DNA of 34,849 bases, from NCBI GenBank assembly GCA_029240055.1, contig JARBTT010000009.1:1-34849 (forward strand). The letters are read 5' to 3'. Positions 24,801 through 32,225 of the stretch are shown piece by piece. The notes under the pieces were generated by a model that ran no database searches, was not told where the DNA came from, and worked only from the letters and a program-made list of their open reading frames with translations. The position numbers and the translations under genes were made by a program. Origin of the DNA: Anaerosinus sp. Its GTDB lineage: Bacteria; Bacillota; Negativicutes; JARBTT01. Every line of letters starts with the position of its first letter. The stretch's first letter is position 1.

Positions 24801-25438
24801 TTAAAATATTAGAAATGAATATGGCAGCCTTGGGGAATATTAATCCAAATGCGATTCAAGAATACGAAGCATTGAATGAAAGATTTCATTTTATGCAAAA
24901 ACAAGCGAATGATTTAATTATTGCAAAAGAATATTTAGATGGCATCATAAAAGAGATTGATACTACGATGTCAAAACAATTCATTGATGCGTTTGCAAAG
25001 ATTAATGAATTTTTCGGGGATATTTTTATTAAGTTGTTTGGTGGTGGACAAGCTAAATTAGAATTACTAAATGATAACAAAAATGTTCTTGAGGCAGGAA
25101 TAGAGATTAGTGTGCAGCCGCCTGACAAGAAATTGCAAAGCTTATCGGTATTGTCTGGTGGGGAGCGCGCTTTAACAGTAATTGCTTTATTATTTGCTTT
25201 TTTAAGTTTTAAGCCAGCACCTTTTAGCGTAGTAGATGAAATTGATGCTCCATTAGATGAAGCCAATGTAAATCGGTTTGGTTCATTTTTAAAAGAATTT
25301 GCCGGAAATACACAATTTATTGTGGTAACACATCGTAAAGGGACGATGCAAGTGGCTGATGTTATGCATGGTGTTACAGTTCAGGATTCAGGGGTTTCAA
25401 AAGTAATTTCAGTAAAATTAGAAGATGAAATCAGTTAG
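21878..25438 (+). CDS. smc: Chromosome segregation ATPase SMC
   Basis: 1186 aa, full length. SMC dimers with ScpA/ScpB compact and resolve replicated chromosomes. The N-terminal head has QLQKLEAYGFKSFAD and Walker A GPNGSGKS (31-38). A long coiled coil surrounds the hinge (about 500-670, containing VAEIISVPDRFITAIEIALG and, after it, NPGGSLTGGSG). The C-terminal head has the signature LSGGERAL (from 1092) and Walker B FSVVDEIDAPLDEAN. The start is TTG at 21878, which gives the standard N-terminus; the ribosome-binding site GGTTGGTG is weak. ftsY follows after 21 bp, as in many Firmicutes. scpAB are not in the window. Confidence 0.97.
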   Translation: MQLQKLEAYGFKSFADKLEIEFDKGITAIVGPNGSGKSNITDAIKWVLGEQNVRNLRGIKTEDIIFSGSSTRRALGVAEVSLTFDNSDRQLSLDFKEVIVTRRIFRSGESEYYINKAQCRLKDIHELFADTGLGRDALSVISQNKIDQVLNSKPEERRVLFEEAAGITKYRNRKRESLRKLDDTQQNILRVSDIISEIENQLEPLSESAIKTQKYNELNENFRRSKLTVLMNNFDKYNDFLSDSKKQKNLVIQDDQNISTQLNLQEVVKEQLNNELVEVEKSLQLLVEKNNELNVKIEKNNSDIAVCQERMRQSEENKLRFKADIEVTEKKYSDTKSKLNRIQENLVQFKQESSKVETLLLEQMEIEQQLIVKIKNAEDEITRIKENSFIQMQNLVNETNKLNVLKRDIEKLKESISSLDDEKSLYCLQIETEQSNFAKIKNDLANLVIEIQKSDSVRKQFAFKIQEFTDQIKQVNLKINTWLQILNEAKTRLRFLDGMQKEYEGFGKATKIVLKNNFLWNLGVCGAVAEIISVPDRFITAIEIALGGNLQNVVTENDSIAKQAIAYLKKEKLGRVTFLPLNTIVTGVRYQNDKSIADFAGFIGYADQLVSSEPKYNKIIEYLLGRTIVVTNIDVAVQLAKKQNFKVRIVTLEGELLNPGGSLTGGSGARREASFLNRASEIESVKKKIVEAERNLEEYQLKKVSWEGNLEQYQQKVLLINNEQQQIQVKQAELRVYSEKSNLELDRNKALLENLSKQFSLSQGELNKMQSDILKAEENISILENLDFVQKTDDENAVLLLKDLNVEKNKITENLVDVKIKSRMLQQQILQNEEMSQTLSDELKLYQQNVISLQNDFDKMQHNLHSVEKQLTTINTLNIQLKDLKNIAEKDYNNFHMVKLDKLAKVQDNDKEIRELRKKNNELQNRIHQIDILHTKYQFEVDNCLEQLEKIYAVSIEEAKATKLNEDNDTLNKQIKILEMNMAALGNINPNAIQEYEALNERFHFMQKQANDLIIAKEYLDGIIKEIDTTMSKQFIDAFAKINEFFGDIFIKLFGGGQAKLELLNDNKNVLEAGIEISVQPPDKKLQSLSVLSGGERALTVIALLFAFLSFKPAPFSVVDEIDAPLDEANVNRFGSFLKEFAGNTQFIVVTHRKGTMQVADVMHGVTVQDSGVSKVISVKLEDEIS

Positions 25439-25459
25439 TATTTATTGGAGGGTATATTT

Positions 25460-26377
25460 ATGGGTTTTTTTGATAAATTAAAAAATGGATTAGAAACAAC
25501 AAGGAAGAACTTTACTGAAAAAATTGAACAAATTATTGTTGGGTATGCAAAAATTGATAATGAACTTTTAGATGATTTAGAAGAAGCTCTTATTATGGCC
25601 GATGTAGGGGTAAAAACATCGACGAAGTTGATGGAAGAAATTCGTAAAGGAATTAAAAGTAAAGAGATAAAAACACCAGAAGATTTAAGACCATTTATAC
25701 AGGAGAAGATTAGCACACTTTTAAATGAAGATGAAGATACTATCATTATTGCAGAGAACTCACCGACAGTTATTATTGTTGTAGGTGTTAATGGAGTTGG
25801 TAAAACAACGACAATTGGTAAACTTGGTAATTATTACAAGAAACAAGGTAAGACGGTTATGCTAGCGGCAGCCGATACTTTCCGGGCAGCGGCAATTGAT
25901 CAATTAGAAATATGGGGCGAGAGAATTCACGCGGATGTCATTAAACATTTGGAGGGATCCGATCCGGCAGCGGTTGCTTTTGATGCAGTTAAAGCTGCAA
26001 AAGCACGAAATGTAGATATACTCATTATTGATACTGCAGGGCGTTTACATACCAAATTTAACCTTATGGAAGAATTGAAAAAAATTAGTCGTGTTATAAA
26101 ACGTGAAATACCAGATGCGCCACATGAAACATTATTGGTATTAGATGCAACAACAGGGCAAAATGCAATTAATCAGGTTGAGCTCTTTTCAAAAGTCGCC
26201 CCAGTATCAGGTATCGTTCTGACTAAATTGGATGGTACAGCTAAAGGTGGCATTGTTATTGGTATTAAATCAGAATTAAAAATGCCGATTAAATGGATTG
26301 GTGTGGGTGAAGGTATGGACGATCTTCGTCCATTTAATTCAAATGATTTTGCAAAAGCTTTATTTAATGACAAGTAA
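25460..26377 (+). CDS. ftsY: Signal recognition particle receptor FtsY
   Basis: A 305-aa SRP GTPase that docks ribosome-SRP complexes at the membrane. It has a short N-terminal amphipathic segment (GFFDKLKNGL) rather than the long acidic A domain of enterobacteria, as usual in Firmicutes. The N domain is followed by the G domain with GVNGVGKT (109-116), DTAGR (191-195) and TKLD (255-258), ending in GVGEGMDDLRPF. The ATG at 25460 has GGAGGG about 8 nt upstream. Its partner Ffh is encoded 460 bp downstream. A strong promoter for the ylxM-ffh unit begins right after its stop. Confidence 0.96.
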   Translation: MGFFDKLKNGLETTRKNFTEKIEQIIVGYAKIDNELLDDLEEALIMADVGVKTSTKLMEEIRKGIKSKEIKTPEDLRPFIQEKISTLLNEDEDTIIIAENSPTVIIVVGVNGVGKTTTIGKLGNYYKKQGKTVMLAAADTFRAAAIDQLEIWGERIHADVIKHLEGSDPAAVAFDAVKAAKARNVDILIIDTAGRLHTKFNLMEELKKISRVIKREIPDAPHETLLVLDATTGQNAINQVELFSKVAPVSGIVLTKLDGTAKGGIVIGIKSELKMPIKWIGVGEGMDDLRPFNSNDFAKALFNDK

Positions 26378-26383
26378 AAAAGC

Positions 26384-26412
26384 TTGACATGATTAATTCT
26401 CTTATGTATAAT
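26384..26412 (+). promoter_or_regulatory. Consensus promoter of ylxM-ffh
   Basis: TTGACA (26384-26389), a 17-nt spacer and TATAAT (26407-26412): full sigma-A consensus. Transcription should start near 26419, giving a ~60-nt leader that contains two small inverted repeats (ACCT/AGGT and CTGT/ACAG). Confidence 0.92.
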
Positions 26413-26477
26413 AAGTAAGTCAAGTGAATTACCTTGTCAGGTATTTGCTGTATAGAGACAGTGATGGGTGATTAATT

Positions 26478-26849
26478 ATGTTAGATAAATTATTAAAAAT
26501 CAGTGTGCTATTTGATTTTTATGGTGCATTACTTACAGAAAAACAACAACGTTGTCTTGAAATGCACTTTTTAAATGATTTATCTTTGTCAGAAATTGCA
26601 GATCAATTTGGGGTTTCACGTCAGGCTATTTATGATATTATTCATAGGTCTGAACAGGTGTTAGAAGAGTATGAAAAGAAACTTGGTTTGGTAGAACGTT
26701 ATCAACGAGAAAAGCAAGAGATACAGGAAATTTATGATGCTGTTGATAATTTGCCAGCAAGTTTAAACGATAGAGTTGAGATAAGGGACATATTAATAAA
26801 GCTTTCCAAGTTAATTGGTAAGACCGAGGAGGCAGAACATGATTTTTGA
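26478..26849 (+). CDS. ylxM: YlxM family DNA-binding protein
   Basis: A 123-aa helix-turn-helix protein resembling region 4 of sigma factors. LTEKQQRCLEMHFLNDLSLS and EIADQFGVSRQAIYDIIHRS form the HTH, followed by a charged helix. In streptococci and other Firmicutes, YlxM is encoded with ffh and assists or modulates SRP assembly; whether it binds DNA in cells is unclear. GGGTGAT lies upstream of the ATG. Its last 11 bases overlap ffh, so translation is coupled. Confidence 0.93.
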   Translation: MLDKLLKISVLFDFYGALLTEKQQRCLEMHFLNDLSLSEIADQFGVSRQAIYDIIHRSEQVLEEYEKKLGLVERYQREKQEIQEIYDAVDNLPASLNDRVEIRDILIKLSKLIGKTEEAEHDF

Positions 26850-28188
26850 GGGTTTAGCTGATAAATTACAACAGACTTTCAAAAAATTGCGTGGTCATGG
26901 AAAATTAACAGAAGATGATGTAAATGAGGCAATGCGTGAAGTGCGTATGGCACTTTTAGAAGCAGATGTTAATTTTAAAGTCGTAAAAGATTTTATTGCT
27001 AAGATTAAAGAACGCGCAATTGGACAAGATGTTTTAGAAGCACTTACGCCTGCACAAGTTGTAATAAAGATTGTAAATGATGAGTTGACCACTTTGATGG
27101 GTGGAACGCAAAGTCGTATTAATATTTCGTCAAGACCACCAACAGTAATTATGTTGGTAGGTTTACAAGGTGCTGGGAAAACTACTTCAGCAGGTAAACT
27201 TGCATTGTCATTAAAAAAACAAAGCAAGCGTCCGTTATTAGTAGCCGCAGACATTTATCGTCCAGCGGCGATAAAGCAATTACAAGTACTGGGTGAACAG
27301 TTAGATATACCTGTTTTTTCTTTGCCAGAAGGTACAAGCCCGGTTACAATTGCGCAGAAAGCGATTGAACAAGCAAATGCGCATGCTAATGATATTGTAA
27401 TTATTGATACAGCTGGTCGTCTTCATATTAATGAAGAGTTGATGCAAGAACTGAAGTCAATTAAGCAAAATGTTAAACCCCATGAGATTTTATTGGTGGT
27501 AGATGCCATGACTGGTCAAGATGCAGTAAATGTTGCAGAAAGTTTTAATACAGATCTTGGTTTAGATGGTGTTATTTTAACTAAACTTGATGGTGATGCT
27601 CGTGGTGGAGCCGCTCTTTCAGTAAAAGCAGTCACTGGTTGTCCAATTAAATTTGTTGGTATGGGTGAAAAACTAGAAGCTTTAGAACAATTTCATCCAG
27701 ATCGAATGGCATCTCGTATTTTAGGGATGGGTGATGTATTGAGCTTGATTGAAAAAGCTCAATCAACATTCGATTTAGACCAAGCACAAGCAATGGAAAA
27801 GAAATTTCGTAAAGATGATTTTACACTAGATGATTTTCTTGCGCAAATGCAACAAGTAAGAAAACTTGGTTCTATGGAACAAATTTTAAATATGCTTCCA
27901 GGTATGGGAGATTTAAAGAAAAAACTTGGCGATGTTGAGTTTGATGAAAAAGAACTGAAACATATTGAAGCAATTATTTATTCAATGACACCGAAAGAAC
28001 GTCGTGATATTAATATCATCAATGGTAGTAGACGTAAACGTATTGCTTTAGGTAGCGGTACAAGAGTACAAGATGTGAATAAATTATTAAAACAATTTGC
28101 GGAAGCCAAAAAAATGATTAAGAAAATGAAGGGCTTACAAAAAAGTGGCAAAGGTTTTGGCAATTTTAAGTTACCTTTTATGAAATAA
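26839..28188 (+). CDS. ffh: Signal recognition particle protein Ffh
   Basis: A 449-aa SRP54 homologue that binds signal peptides and 4.5S/6S SRP RNA. The NG domain has GLQGAGKT (108-115), DTAGR (about 190-194) and [10 protein letters not shown]. The Met-rich M domain (about 300-449) includes [19 protein letters not shown] and the RNA-binding [18 protein letters not shown]. The ATG at 26839 has GAGGAGG 7 nt upstream, inside ylxM. rpsP follows after 34 bp with a strong ribosome-binding site and no terminator between, so the SRP and ribosomal genes may be read together. Confidence 0.97.
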   Translation: MIFEGLADKLQQTFKKLRGHGKLTEDDVNEAMREVRMALLEADVNFKVVKDFIAKIKERAIGQDVLEALTPAQVVIKIVNDELTTLMGGTQSRINISSRPPTVIMLVGLQGAGKTTSAGKLALSLKKQSKRPLLVAADIYRPAAIKQLQVLGEQLDIPVFSLPEGTSPVTIAQKAIEQANAHANDIVIIDTAGRLHINEELMQELKSIKQNVKPHEILLVVDAMTGQDAVNVAESFNTDLGLDGVILTKLDGDARGGAALSVKAVTGCPIKFVGMGEKLEALEQFHPDRMASRILGMGDVLSLIEKAQSTFDLDQAQAMEKKFRKDDFTLDDFLAQMQQVRKLGSMEQILNMLPGMGDLKKKLGDVEFDEKELKHIEAIIYSMTPKERRDINIINGSRRKRIALGSGTRVQDVNKLLKQFAEAKKMIKKMKGLQKSGKGFGNFKLPFMK

Positions 28189-28222
28189 TTTTCTTAAAGT
28201 TTATAAAGGAGGTGAAATTTTC

Positions 28223-28504
28223 ATGGCAGTTAAAATTCGTTTAAATCGTATGGGTGCTAAAAAGAACCCGTTTTATCGTGTGGTTGTAGCTGATTCTCGT
28301 GCTCCACGTGATGGTCGTTTTATTGAAATTTTAGGACATTATGATTCTACTAAAGAACCTGCTATCATCAAAATTGATGAAGAGAAGGCTCTTGAATGGA
28401 TGAGTAAAGGTGCTCAACCTACTGATACTGTTAAATCTTTATTTAGCAAACAAGGTATCATGGCTAAATGGGATGAAGCAAAACGCACTAAGAAAGAGGC
28501 GTAA
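28223..28504 (+). CDS. rpsP: 30S ribosomal protein S16
   Basis: 93 aa. The start [20 protein letters not shown] and [18 protein letters not shown] are diagnostic of S16. A near-perfect ribosome-binding site (AAAGGAGGTGA) lies upstream. It opens the rpsP-khpA-ylqD-rimM-trmD-rplS block conserved in Firmicutes. Confidence 0.98.
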   Translation: MAVKIRLNRMGAKKNPFYRVVVADSRAPRDGRFIEILGHYDSTKEPAIIKIDEEKALEWMSKGAQPTDTVKSLFSKQGIMAKWDEAKRTKKEA

Positions 28505-28510
28505 TTAACG

Positions 28511-28738
28511 ATGAAAGAAATTGTTGAAGTTATCGCCAAAGCATTAGTACAAGATCCAGAGCAAGTTGTTGTAAAAGAAACAGAAAGTAATAATATTACT
28601 GTTTGTGAATTACATGTTGCTCCGGATGACATGGGAAAAGTAATCGGTAAACAAGGTCGTATTGCTAAAGCTTTACGTACCGTTGTGAAAGCGGCTTCTA
28701 CCCGTGAAAACAAAAAAGTAATAGTTGAAATTATTTAA
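28511..28738 (+). CDS. khpA: KH-domain RNA-binding protein KhpA
   Basis: A 75-aa single KH domain with the GxxG loop GKQG (46-49) in MGKVIGKQGRIAKALRTVV. KhpA pairs with KhpB/EloR/Jag in several Firmicutes and influences cell elongation and small-RNA biology; Bacillus calls it YlqC. It begins 6 bp after rpsP with only a weak ribosome-binding site, so coupling to rpsP translation is likely. A structured spacer follows. Confidence 0.94.
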   Translation: MKEIVEVIAKALVQDPEQVVVKETESNNITVCELHVAPDDMGKVIGKQGRIAKALRTVVKAASTRENKKVIVEII

Positions 28739-28743
28739 ACTAT

Positions 28744-28786
28744 GCGGCAACAAACCTCTTATTTTATAAGTAGGGATTATTGCCGC
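28744..28786 (+). other. Structured spacer between khpA and ylqD
   Basis: An outer stem GCGGCAA (28744-28750) with TTGCCGC (28780-28786) encloses a second hairpin: CC plus CTTAT (28755-28762) pairing with ATAAG plus GG (28766-28774). No T-run follows. The nested stems in a 114-bp spacer suggest an RNA element, for example an mRNA processing or stability site. Confidence 0.5.
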
Positions 28787-28852
28787 TACTTGTTTATCAT
28801 AAATAAAGTGTTAGATATGATTTGATAAAATAATTAAAGGTGGTTTTAAAAC

Positions 28853-29260
28853 ATGGAAAGCATGACTTTAAAATGTCCAATTACGATTAAAGCTAAAGTT
28901 ACTGAAAATTTAAAAAAACAGTTATCTACTGAAATTCAAGAAAATATTCAAAAAGCTGATCTTGAATTACAACAAATTGAATTTCATGCAAAACGTATTA
29001 TGGCTGAACAAGCTAAGCAAGATGCCCAAGGTTTAGTTGGATTAAGACACCAAGTAGAAGGCGAAAAACAAAAACGTCTTGAATTAAAAAATCATCTATT
29101 AGAAAAATTAAAAGAAACTGCTCAATTAGAAATCGGCTCTGAAATTGTTCAAGGAACATTAGAACGTATTGTTGAAATTAAAGTTGGGGATGAATTGCCA
29201 CAATTACTTAATGCTGAGATTCTTTTAGAAGACGGCAAAGTATTGGCTTTTCGTAGTTAA
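28853..29260 (+). CDS. ylqD: YlqD family protein
   Basis: A 135-aa protein of unknown function, regularly found between khpA and rimM. An N-terminal strand-rich part (LKCPITIKAKVTENLKKQL) is followed by a charged coiled coil (about 20-95), then a short beta-rich tail with ERIVEIKVGDELPQLLNAEI. No enzymatic motif is visible. A ribosome-binding site AAAGGTGG lies 7 nt before the ATG. A ribosome-related role is suggested only by its neighbours. Confidence 0.9.
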   Translation: MESMTLKCPITIKAKVTENLKKQLSTEIQENIQKADLELQQIEFHAKRIMAEQAKQDAQGLVGLRHQVEGEKQKRLELKNHLLEKLKETAQLEIGSEIVQGTLERIVEIKVGDELPQLLNAEILLEDGKVLAFRS

Positions 29261-29262
29261 TA

Positions 29263-29754
29263 ATGTCAAAAGTTATTATTGGTAGAATTGGTGCCCCGCA
29301 CGGCGTGCGGGGTGAAGTTCGTATAATTCCATTAACAGATTTTCCTGATAGATTTCAGAATTTAAAGAGTGTATTTATAGATGAGCAGATAAAATTAGAA
29401 ATTAATAATGTAAAATATAATAAACAATTTATTATATTAAAATTCAAGGGGATCGATAATCGTAGTGATATTGACCCATTGAAAGGTAAATTGATTCAAG
29501 TAGATCGTAAAGATGTACCACCGCTAGCGGCTGGCGAGTATTACAACTTTGATATTATCGGATTAGAAGTTTATAATGAAAAGAATGAAAGACTTGGTAA
29601 GATTGAACAAATATTAAAAACGGGTAGTAATGATGTTTATATAGCAAATAATGCTGGAAAACAGACATTGATTCCGGCTTTGAAAAAAGTTGTTACCAAT
29701 ATAGATATTGAAGCTGGTAGAATGGATATTATACTTCAAGAAGAGATGGAATAG
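29263..29754 (+). CDS. rimM: 16S rRNA processing protein RimM
   Basis: A 163-aa assembly factor that binds S19 during 30S head maturation. The N-terminal RimM domain starts VIIGRIGAPHGVRGEVRI, and the PRC-barrel domain follows from about residue 90 (YYNFDIIGLEVYNEKNERLG). It starts two bases after ylqD without a clear ribosome-binding site, so it is probably coupled. About 30 bases into the gene, the conserved APHGVRG codons are GC-rich and form a perfect 8-bp hairpin, unlike the AT-rich codon use around them. Confidence 0.95.
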   Translation: MSKVIIGRIGAPHGVRGEVRIIPLTDFPDRFQNLKSVFIDEQIKLEINNVKYNKQFIILKFKGIDNRSDIDPLKGKLIQVDRKDVPPLAAGEYYNFDIIGLEVYNEKNERLGKIEQILKTGSNDVYIANNAGKQTLIPALKKVVTNIDIEAGRMDIILQEEME

Positions 29755-29756
29755 TT

Positions 29757-30503
29757 ATGCGGATTGATATAGTTTCCTTATTTCCAGATATGTTTACAGG
29801 TCCTTTTGGCTGTAGCATTATTAAACGTGCAATTGATAGGGGAGTATTGGATATCAATCTTGTAAATCCGCGTCAATTTGCATATGATAAGCACCAGATG
29901 GTTGATGATTATCCTTTTGGTGGCGGAGACGGTATGGTATTAAAGCCAGAGCCAATATTTCGCGCAGTTGAACATATTGAGAAAAATACTAATATTTCAA
30001 ATAAAAGAGTCATTTTAATGTGTCCGAGTGGCAAACCATTTTCACAAGAAAAAACAAGAGAACTAGCTACATATGATCAATTGATTTTTATTTGTGGGCA
30101 TTATGAGGGGTTTGATGCTAGAATTTCAAACCATCTTGTAGATGAGGCTATTTCTATTGGTGATTATGTTTTAACTGGTGGCGAGCTTGCAGCAATGGTG
30201 ATTGTGGATGCTACATCAAGAATGATTCCTGGAGTACTTGGTTCGGAACATTCTGCACCGACAGATTCTTTTTATAATGGATTGTTGGAGCATCCACAAT
30301 ATACAAGACCTCGTGAATTTAATGGATTGATTGTTCCAGAAATTTTATTATCAGGTAATCATGCAAAAATTGAAACATGGCGCCAGAAAGAATCGCTGAA
30401 AAACACTTTCATAAATAGACCGGATTTAATTGATCATATTGAATTAAATGATAAACAAAATAAGCTATTAAAAGAAATAAAAGAGGAGCTTGGAGGAAAG
30501 TAA
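29757..30503 (+). CDS. trmD: tRNA (guanine37-N1)-methyltransferase
   Basis: A 248-aa SPOUT methyltransferase that makes m1G37 in tRNAs reading CNN and some other codons, preventing +1 frameshifting. Diagnostic stretches are RIDIVSLFPDMFTGPFG, DYPFGGGDGMVLKPEP, ICGHYEGFDARI, the knot region SIGDYVLTGGELAAMVI and YTRPREFNG. It begins two bases after rimM, the usual rimM-trmD arrangement. Confidence 0.97.
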   Translation: MRIDIVSLFPDMFTGPFGCSIIKRAIDRGVLDINLVNPRQFAYDKHQMVDDYPFGGGDGMVLKPEPIFRAVEHIEKNTNISNKRVILMCPSGKPFSQEKTRELATYDQLIFICGHYEGFDARISNHLVDEAISIGDYVLTGGELAAMVIVDATSRMIPGVLGSEHSAPTDSFYNGLLEHPQYTRPREFNGLIVPEILLSGNHAKIETWRQKESLKNTFINRPDLIDHIELNDKQNKLLKEIKEELGGK

Positions 30504-30505
30504 GC

Positions 30506-31078
30506 ATGCCTGCTGCATATATTGGTTTAGTGCACTATCCTATTTATAATAAACATAATGAGATTGTGACTACCGCTTTGACTAACTTTGATATTCATGA
30601 TATAGCCAGAACTGCGCGTACCTATAATATCAAACAGTATTTTATTATTCATCCGTTGGAAAACCAAGCAAAACTTGCAAATGATGTAATTAATTATTGG
30701 CAAGATGGCTATGGTGGGCAGCATCATCCAGATCGTAAAGAAGCTTTTAGTATTTTAAACTTGGTAAAAGATATTGAAACTGCTGTAAAAGAAATTGAAA
30801 AAATCGAAGGAAAAACACCGTTTATAGTTACCACAGATGCTAGAATCTACCCCAATACAATTTCTTATTCTGATTTAAGAAAAAAAATTGCAACTGAGGA
30901 TTGCCCATATCTCATTTTATTTGGTACGGGTTGGGGGATTGAAAATCAAGTCATGCGTAATTTTGATTATATTCTTGAACCTATCTATGGACCAGGGGAT
31001 TATAATCATTTACCTGTCAGGGCAGCAGTTGCCATCATATTAGATAGATTGCTTAGCGAAAAATGGTGGAGTGAATAA
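30506..31078 (+). CDS. SPOUT-type RNA methyltransferase (Methyltrn_RNA_4 family)
   Basis: A 190-aa predicted alpha/beta-knot SAM-dependent RNA methyltransferase of the family represented by Thermotoga TM1570. It opens AAYIGLVHYPIYNKHNEIV. NFDIHDIARTARTYNIKQYF and the C-terminal knot FGTGWGIENQVM plus YGPGDYNHLPVRAAVAIILD are characteristic. The target RNA is unknown. The ATG at 30506 lies two bases after trmD, with GGAGG upstream. It is the last gene before the rplS promoter. It probably acts on tRNA or rRNA, given its partners. Confidence 0.9.
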   Translation: MPAAYIGLVHYPIYNKHNEIVTTALTNFDIHDIARTARTYNIKQYFIIHPLENQAKLANDVINYWQDGYGGQHHPDRKEAFSILNLVKDIETAVKEIEKIEGKTPFIVTTDARIYPNTISYSDLRKKIATEDCPYLILFGTGWGIENQVMRNFDYILEPIYGPGDYNHLPVRAAVAIILDRLLSEKWWSE

Positions 31079-31104
31079 GAGTATTACAGGAAATTTAAAA
31101 AATA

Positions 31105-31133
31105 TTGAATTTCTTATAAATATATGATATAAT
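31105..31133 (+). promoter_or_regulatory. Promoter of rplS
   Basis: TTGAAT (31105-31110), a 17-nt spacer and TATAAT (31128-31133), with TG one base upstream of the -10 (an extended -10). The start should lie near 31140, giving a ~68-nt leader for rplS. Confidence 0.85.
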
Positions 31134-31139
31134 TTTTAA

Positions 31140-31190
31140 ATGTATATGGACGGTCCTCTGAGTAAAAAAATTGCCATGAACGTCTCAAAT
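31140..31190 (+). ncRNA. L19-leader-like cis-regulatory RNA
   Basis: The rplS leader begins at the predicted start site and holds a GGACGGTCCTCTG core (31148-31160). A distal CGTC (31181-31184) can pair with GACG (31149-31152), and a short GGA/TCC pairing competes within the core. Position and core resemble the ribosomal protein L19 leader of Firmicutes as I remember it, an element thought to give autoregulation of rplS. The match is from memory and the fold was judged by eye. Confidence 0.5.
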
Positions 31191-31207
31191 AAGGAGGAAA
31201 TATATTA

Positions 31208-31549
31208 ATGAACATTATTCAAGCTTTAGAACAAGAACAACTTCGCACAGACATTCCTGAATTTATTCCTGGAGACACTGTACGTGTACACGTAAAAGTT
31301 GTCGAAGGTACCCGTGAACGTATTCAGATGTTTGAAGGCGTAGTAATTACTCGCCAAAGTGGTGGAGTTCGTGAAACTTTCACTGTAAGACGTGTTTCTT
31401 ATGGTGTTGGTGTTGAACGTACATTCCCTGTACATTCCCCTAGACTTGAAAAAATTGAAGTGATTCGTAAAGGCGTTGTACGTCGTGCGAAACTTTATTA
31501 TCTTCGTAACCTTACAGGTAAAGCTGCTCGTATTAAAGAAAGACGTTAG
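31208..31549 (+). CDS. rplS: 50S ribosomal protein L19
   Basis: 113 aa with the L19 signatures [37 protein letters not shown] and [19 protein letters not shown]19 lies at the 30S-50S interface. An AAGGAGG ribosome-binding site precedes the ATG. It has its own extended -10 promoter and a leader with a likely L19 autoregulatory structure, and it ends in a terminator. Confidence 0.98.
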   Translation: MNIIQALEQEQLRTDIPEFIPGDTVRVHVKVVEGTRERIQMFEGVVITRQSGGVRETFTVRRVSYGVGVERTFPVHSPRLEKIEVIRKGVVRRAKLYYLRNLTGKAARIKERR

Positions 31550-31555
31550 TAGTAT

Positions 31556-31590
31556 AATAGGGACTGGTTTCAGTCCCTATTCTTTATTTA
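31556..31590 (+). terminator. Terminator after rplS
   Basis: A perfect 11-bp stem AATAGGGACTG (31556-31566) with CAGTCCCTATT (31571-31581), a GTTT loop and a T-rich tail. It lies 6 bp after the rplS stop. Confidence 0.9.
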
Positions 31591-31606
31591 AGCAGGAGGA
31601 CATTAA

Positions 31607-32134
31607 ATGAATAAAGAATCTCTTGGTGAAGAAATAAAAGATTGGGTAGTATCCATACTTGTAGCGGTTGTGCTAGCCTTTTTTATTAGATACTTTATAG
31701 TTGAATTATATTTAGTTGAAGGACCGTCTATGCAACCAACTTTAATTAGTAAGGAACGTTTGGTGGTCAACAAATTTATTTATCGTTTTAGAGCACCAGA
31801 AAAAGGTGAGATTTTAGTATTTCGTTATCCGAAAGACCCTAGTAGAGACTTTATAAAAAGAGTCATTGCTACGCCTGGGGATACGATTGAAATCAAAGAC
31901 GGTAGAATCTTTGTGAATCAACAATTATTAAATGAAAATTATATTCTTGATAAGACAAGAGGATCATATCCGCTATCAACAGTACCAGAAGGACATATTT
32001 TTGTTATGGGTGATAATAGAAATAATTCGGAAGATAGCCGTTTTAAAGATGTTGGCTTTGTTCCTTTTGATTTAATCAAAGGTAAAGCAATGATGGTATT
32101 TTGGCCATTTGATAATTTAAAAACATTACCATGA
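31607..32134 (+). CDS. lepB: Signal peptidase I
   Basis: A 175-aa membrane serine protease that removes signal peptides from exported proteins. A single N-terminal membrane segment (about 13-33) is followed by the catalytic domain with Ser41 in VEGPSMQPTL, Lys84 in DFIKRVIATPGD, and the C-terminal GDNRNNSEDSR box. The short size and single anchor are typical of Firmicutes SipS-type enzymes. CAGGAGGA precedes the ATG. It follows rplS within 57 bp across a terminator. Confidence 0.97.
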   Translation: MNKESLGEEIKDWVVSILVAVVLAFFIRYFIVELYLVEGPSMQPTLISKERLVVNKFIYRFRAPEKGEILVFRYPKDPSRDFIKRVIATPGDTIEIKDGRIFVNQQLLNENYILDKTRGSYPLSTVPEGHIFVMGDNRNNSEDSRFKDVGFVPFDLIKGKAMMVFWPFDNLKTLP

Positions 32135-32147
32135 GTATGTAATTTGG

Positions 32148-32190
32148 ACGCTAGTATATAATATTATTATGTTTATATACTGGCGTTTAC
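32148..32190 (+). terminator. Terminator-like hairpin after lepB
   Basis: Arms ACGCTAGTATATA (32148-32160) and TATATACTGGCGT (32174-32186) pair over 13 bp with one G-U. The tail TTACTT is only moderately T-rich, so termination may be partial. Confidence 0.6.
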
Positions 32191-32225
32191 TTATATTATG
32201 AAGAACATAGAATAAAGAGGTAAAA

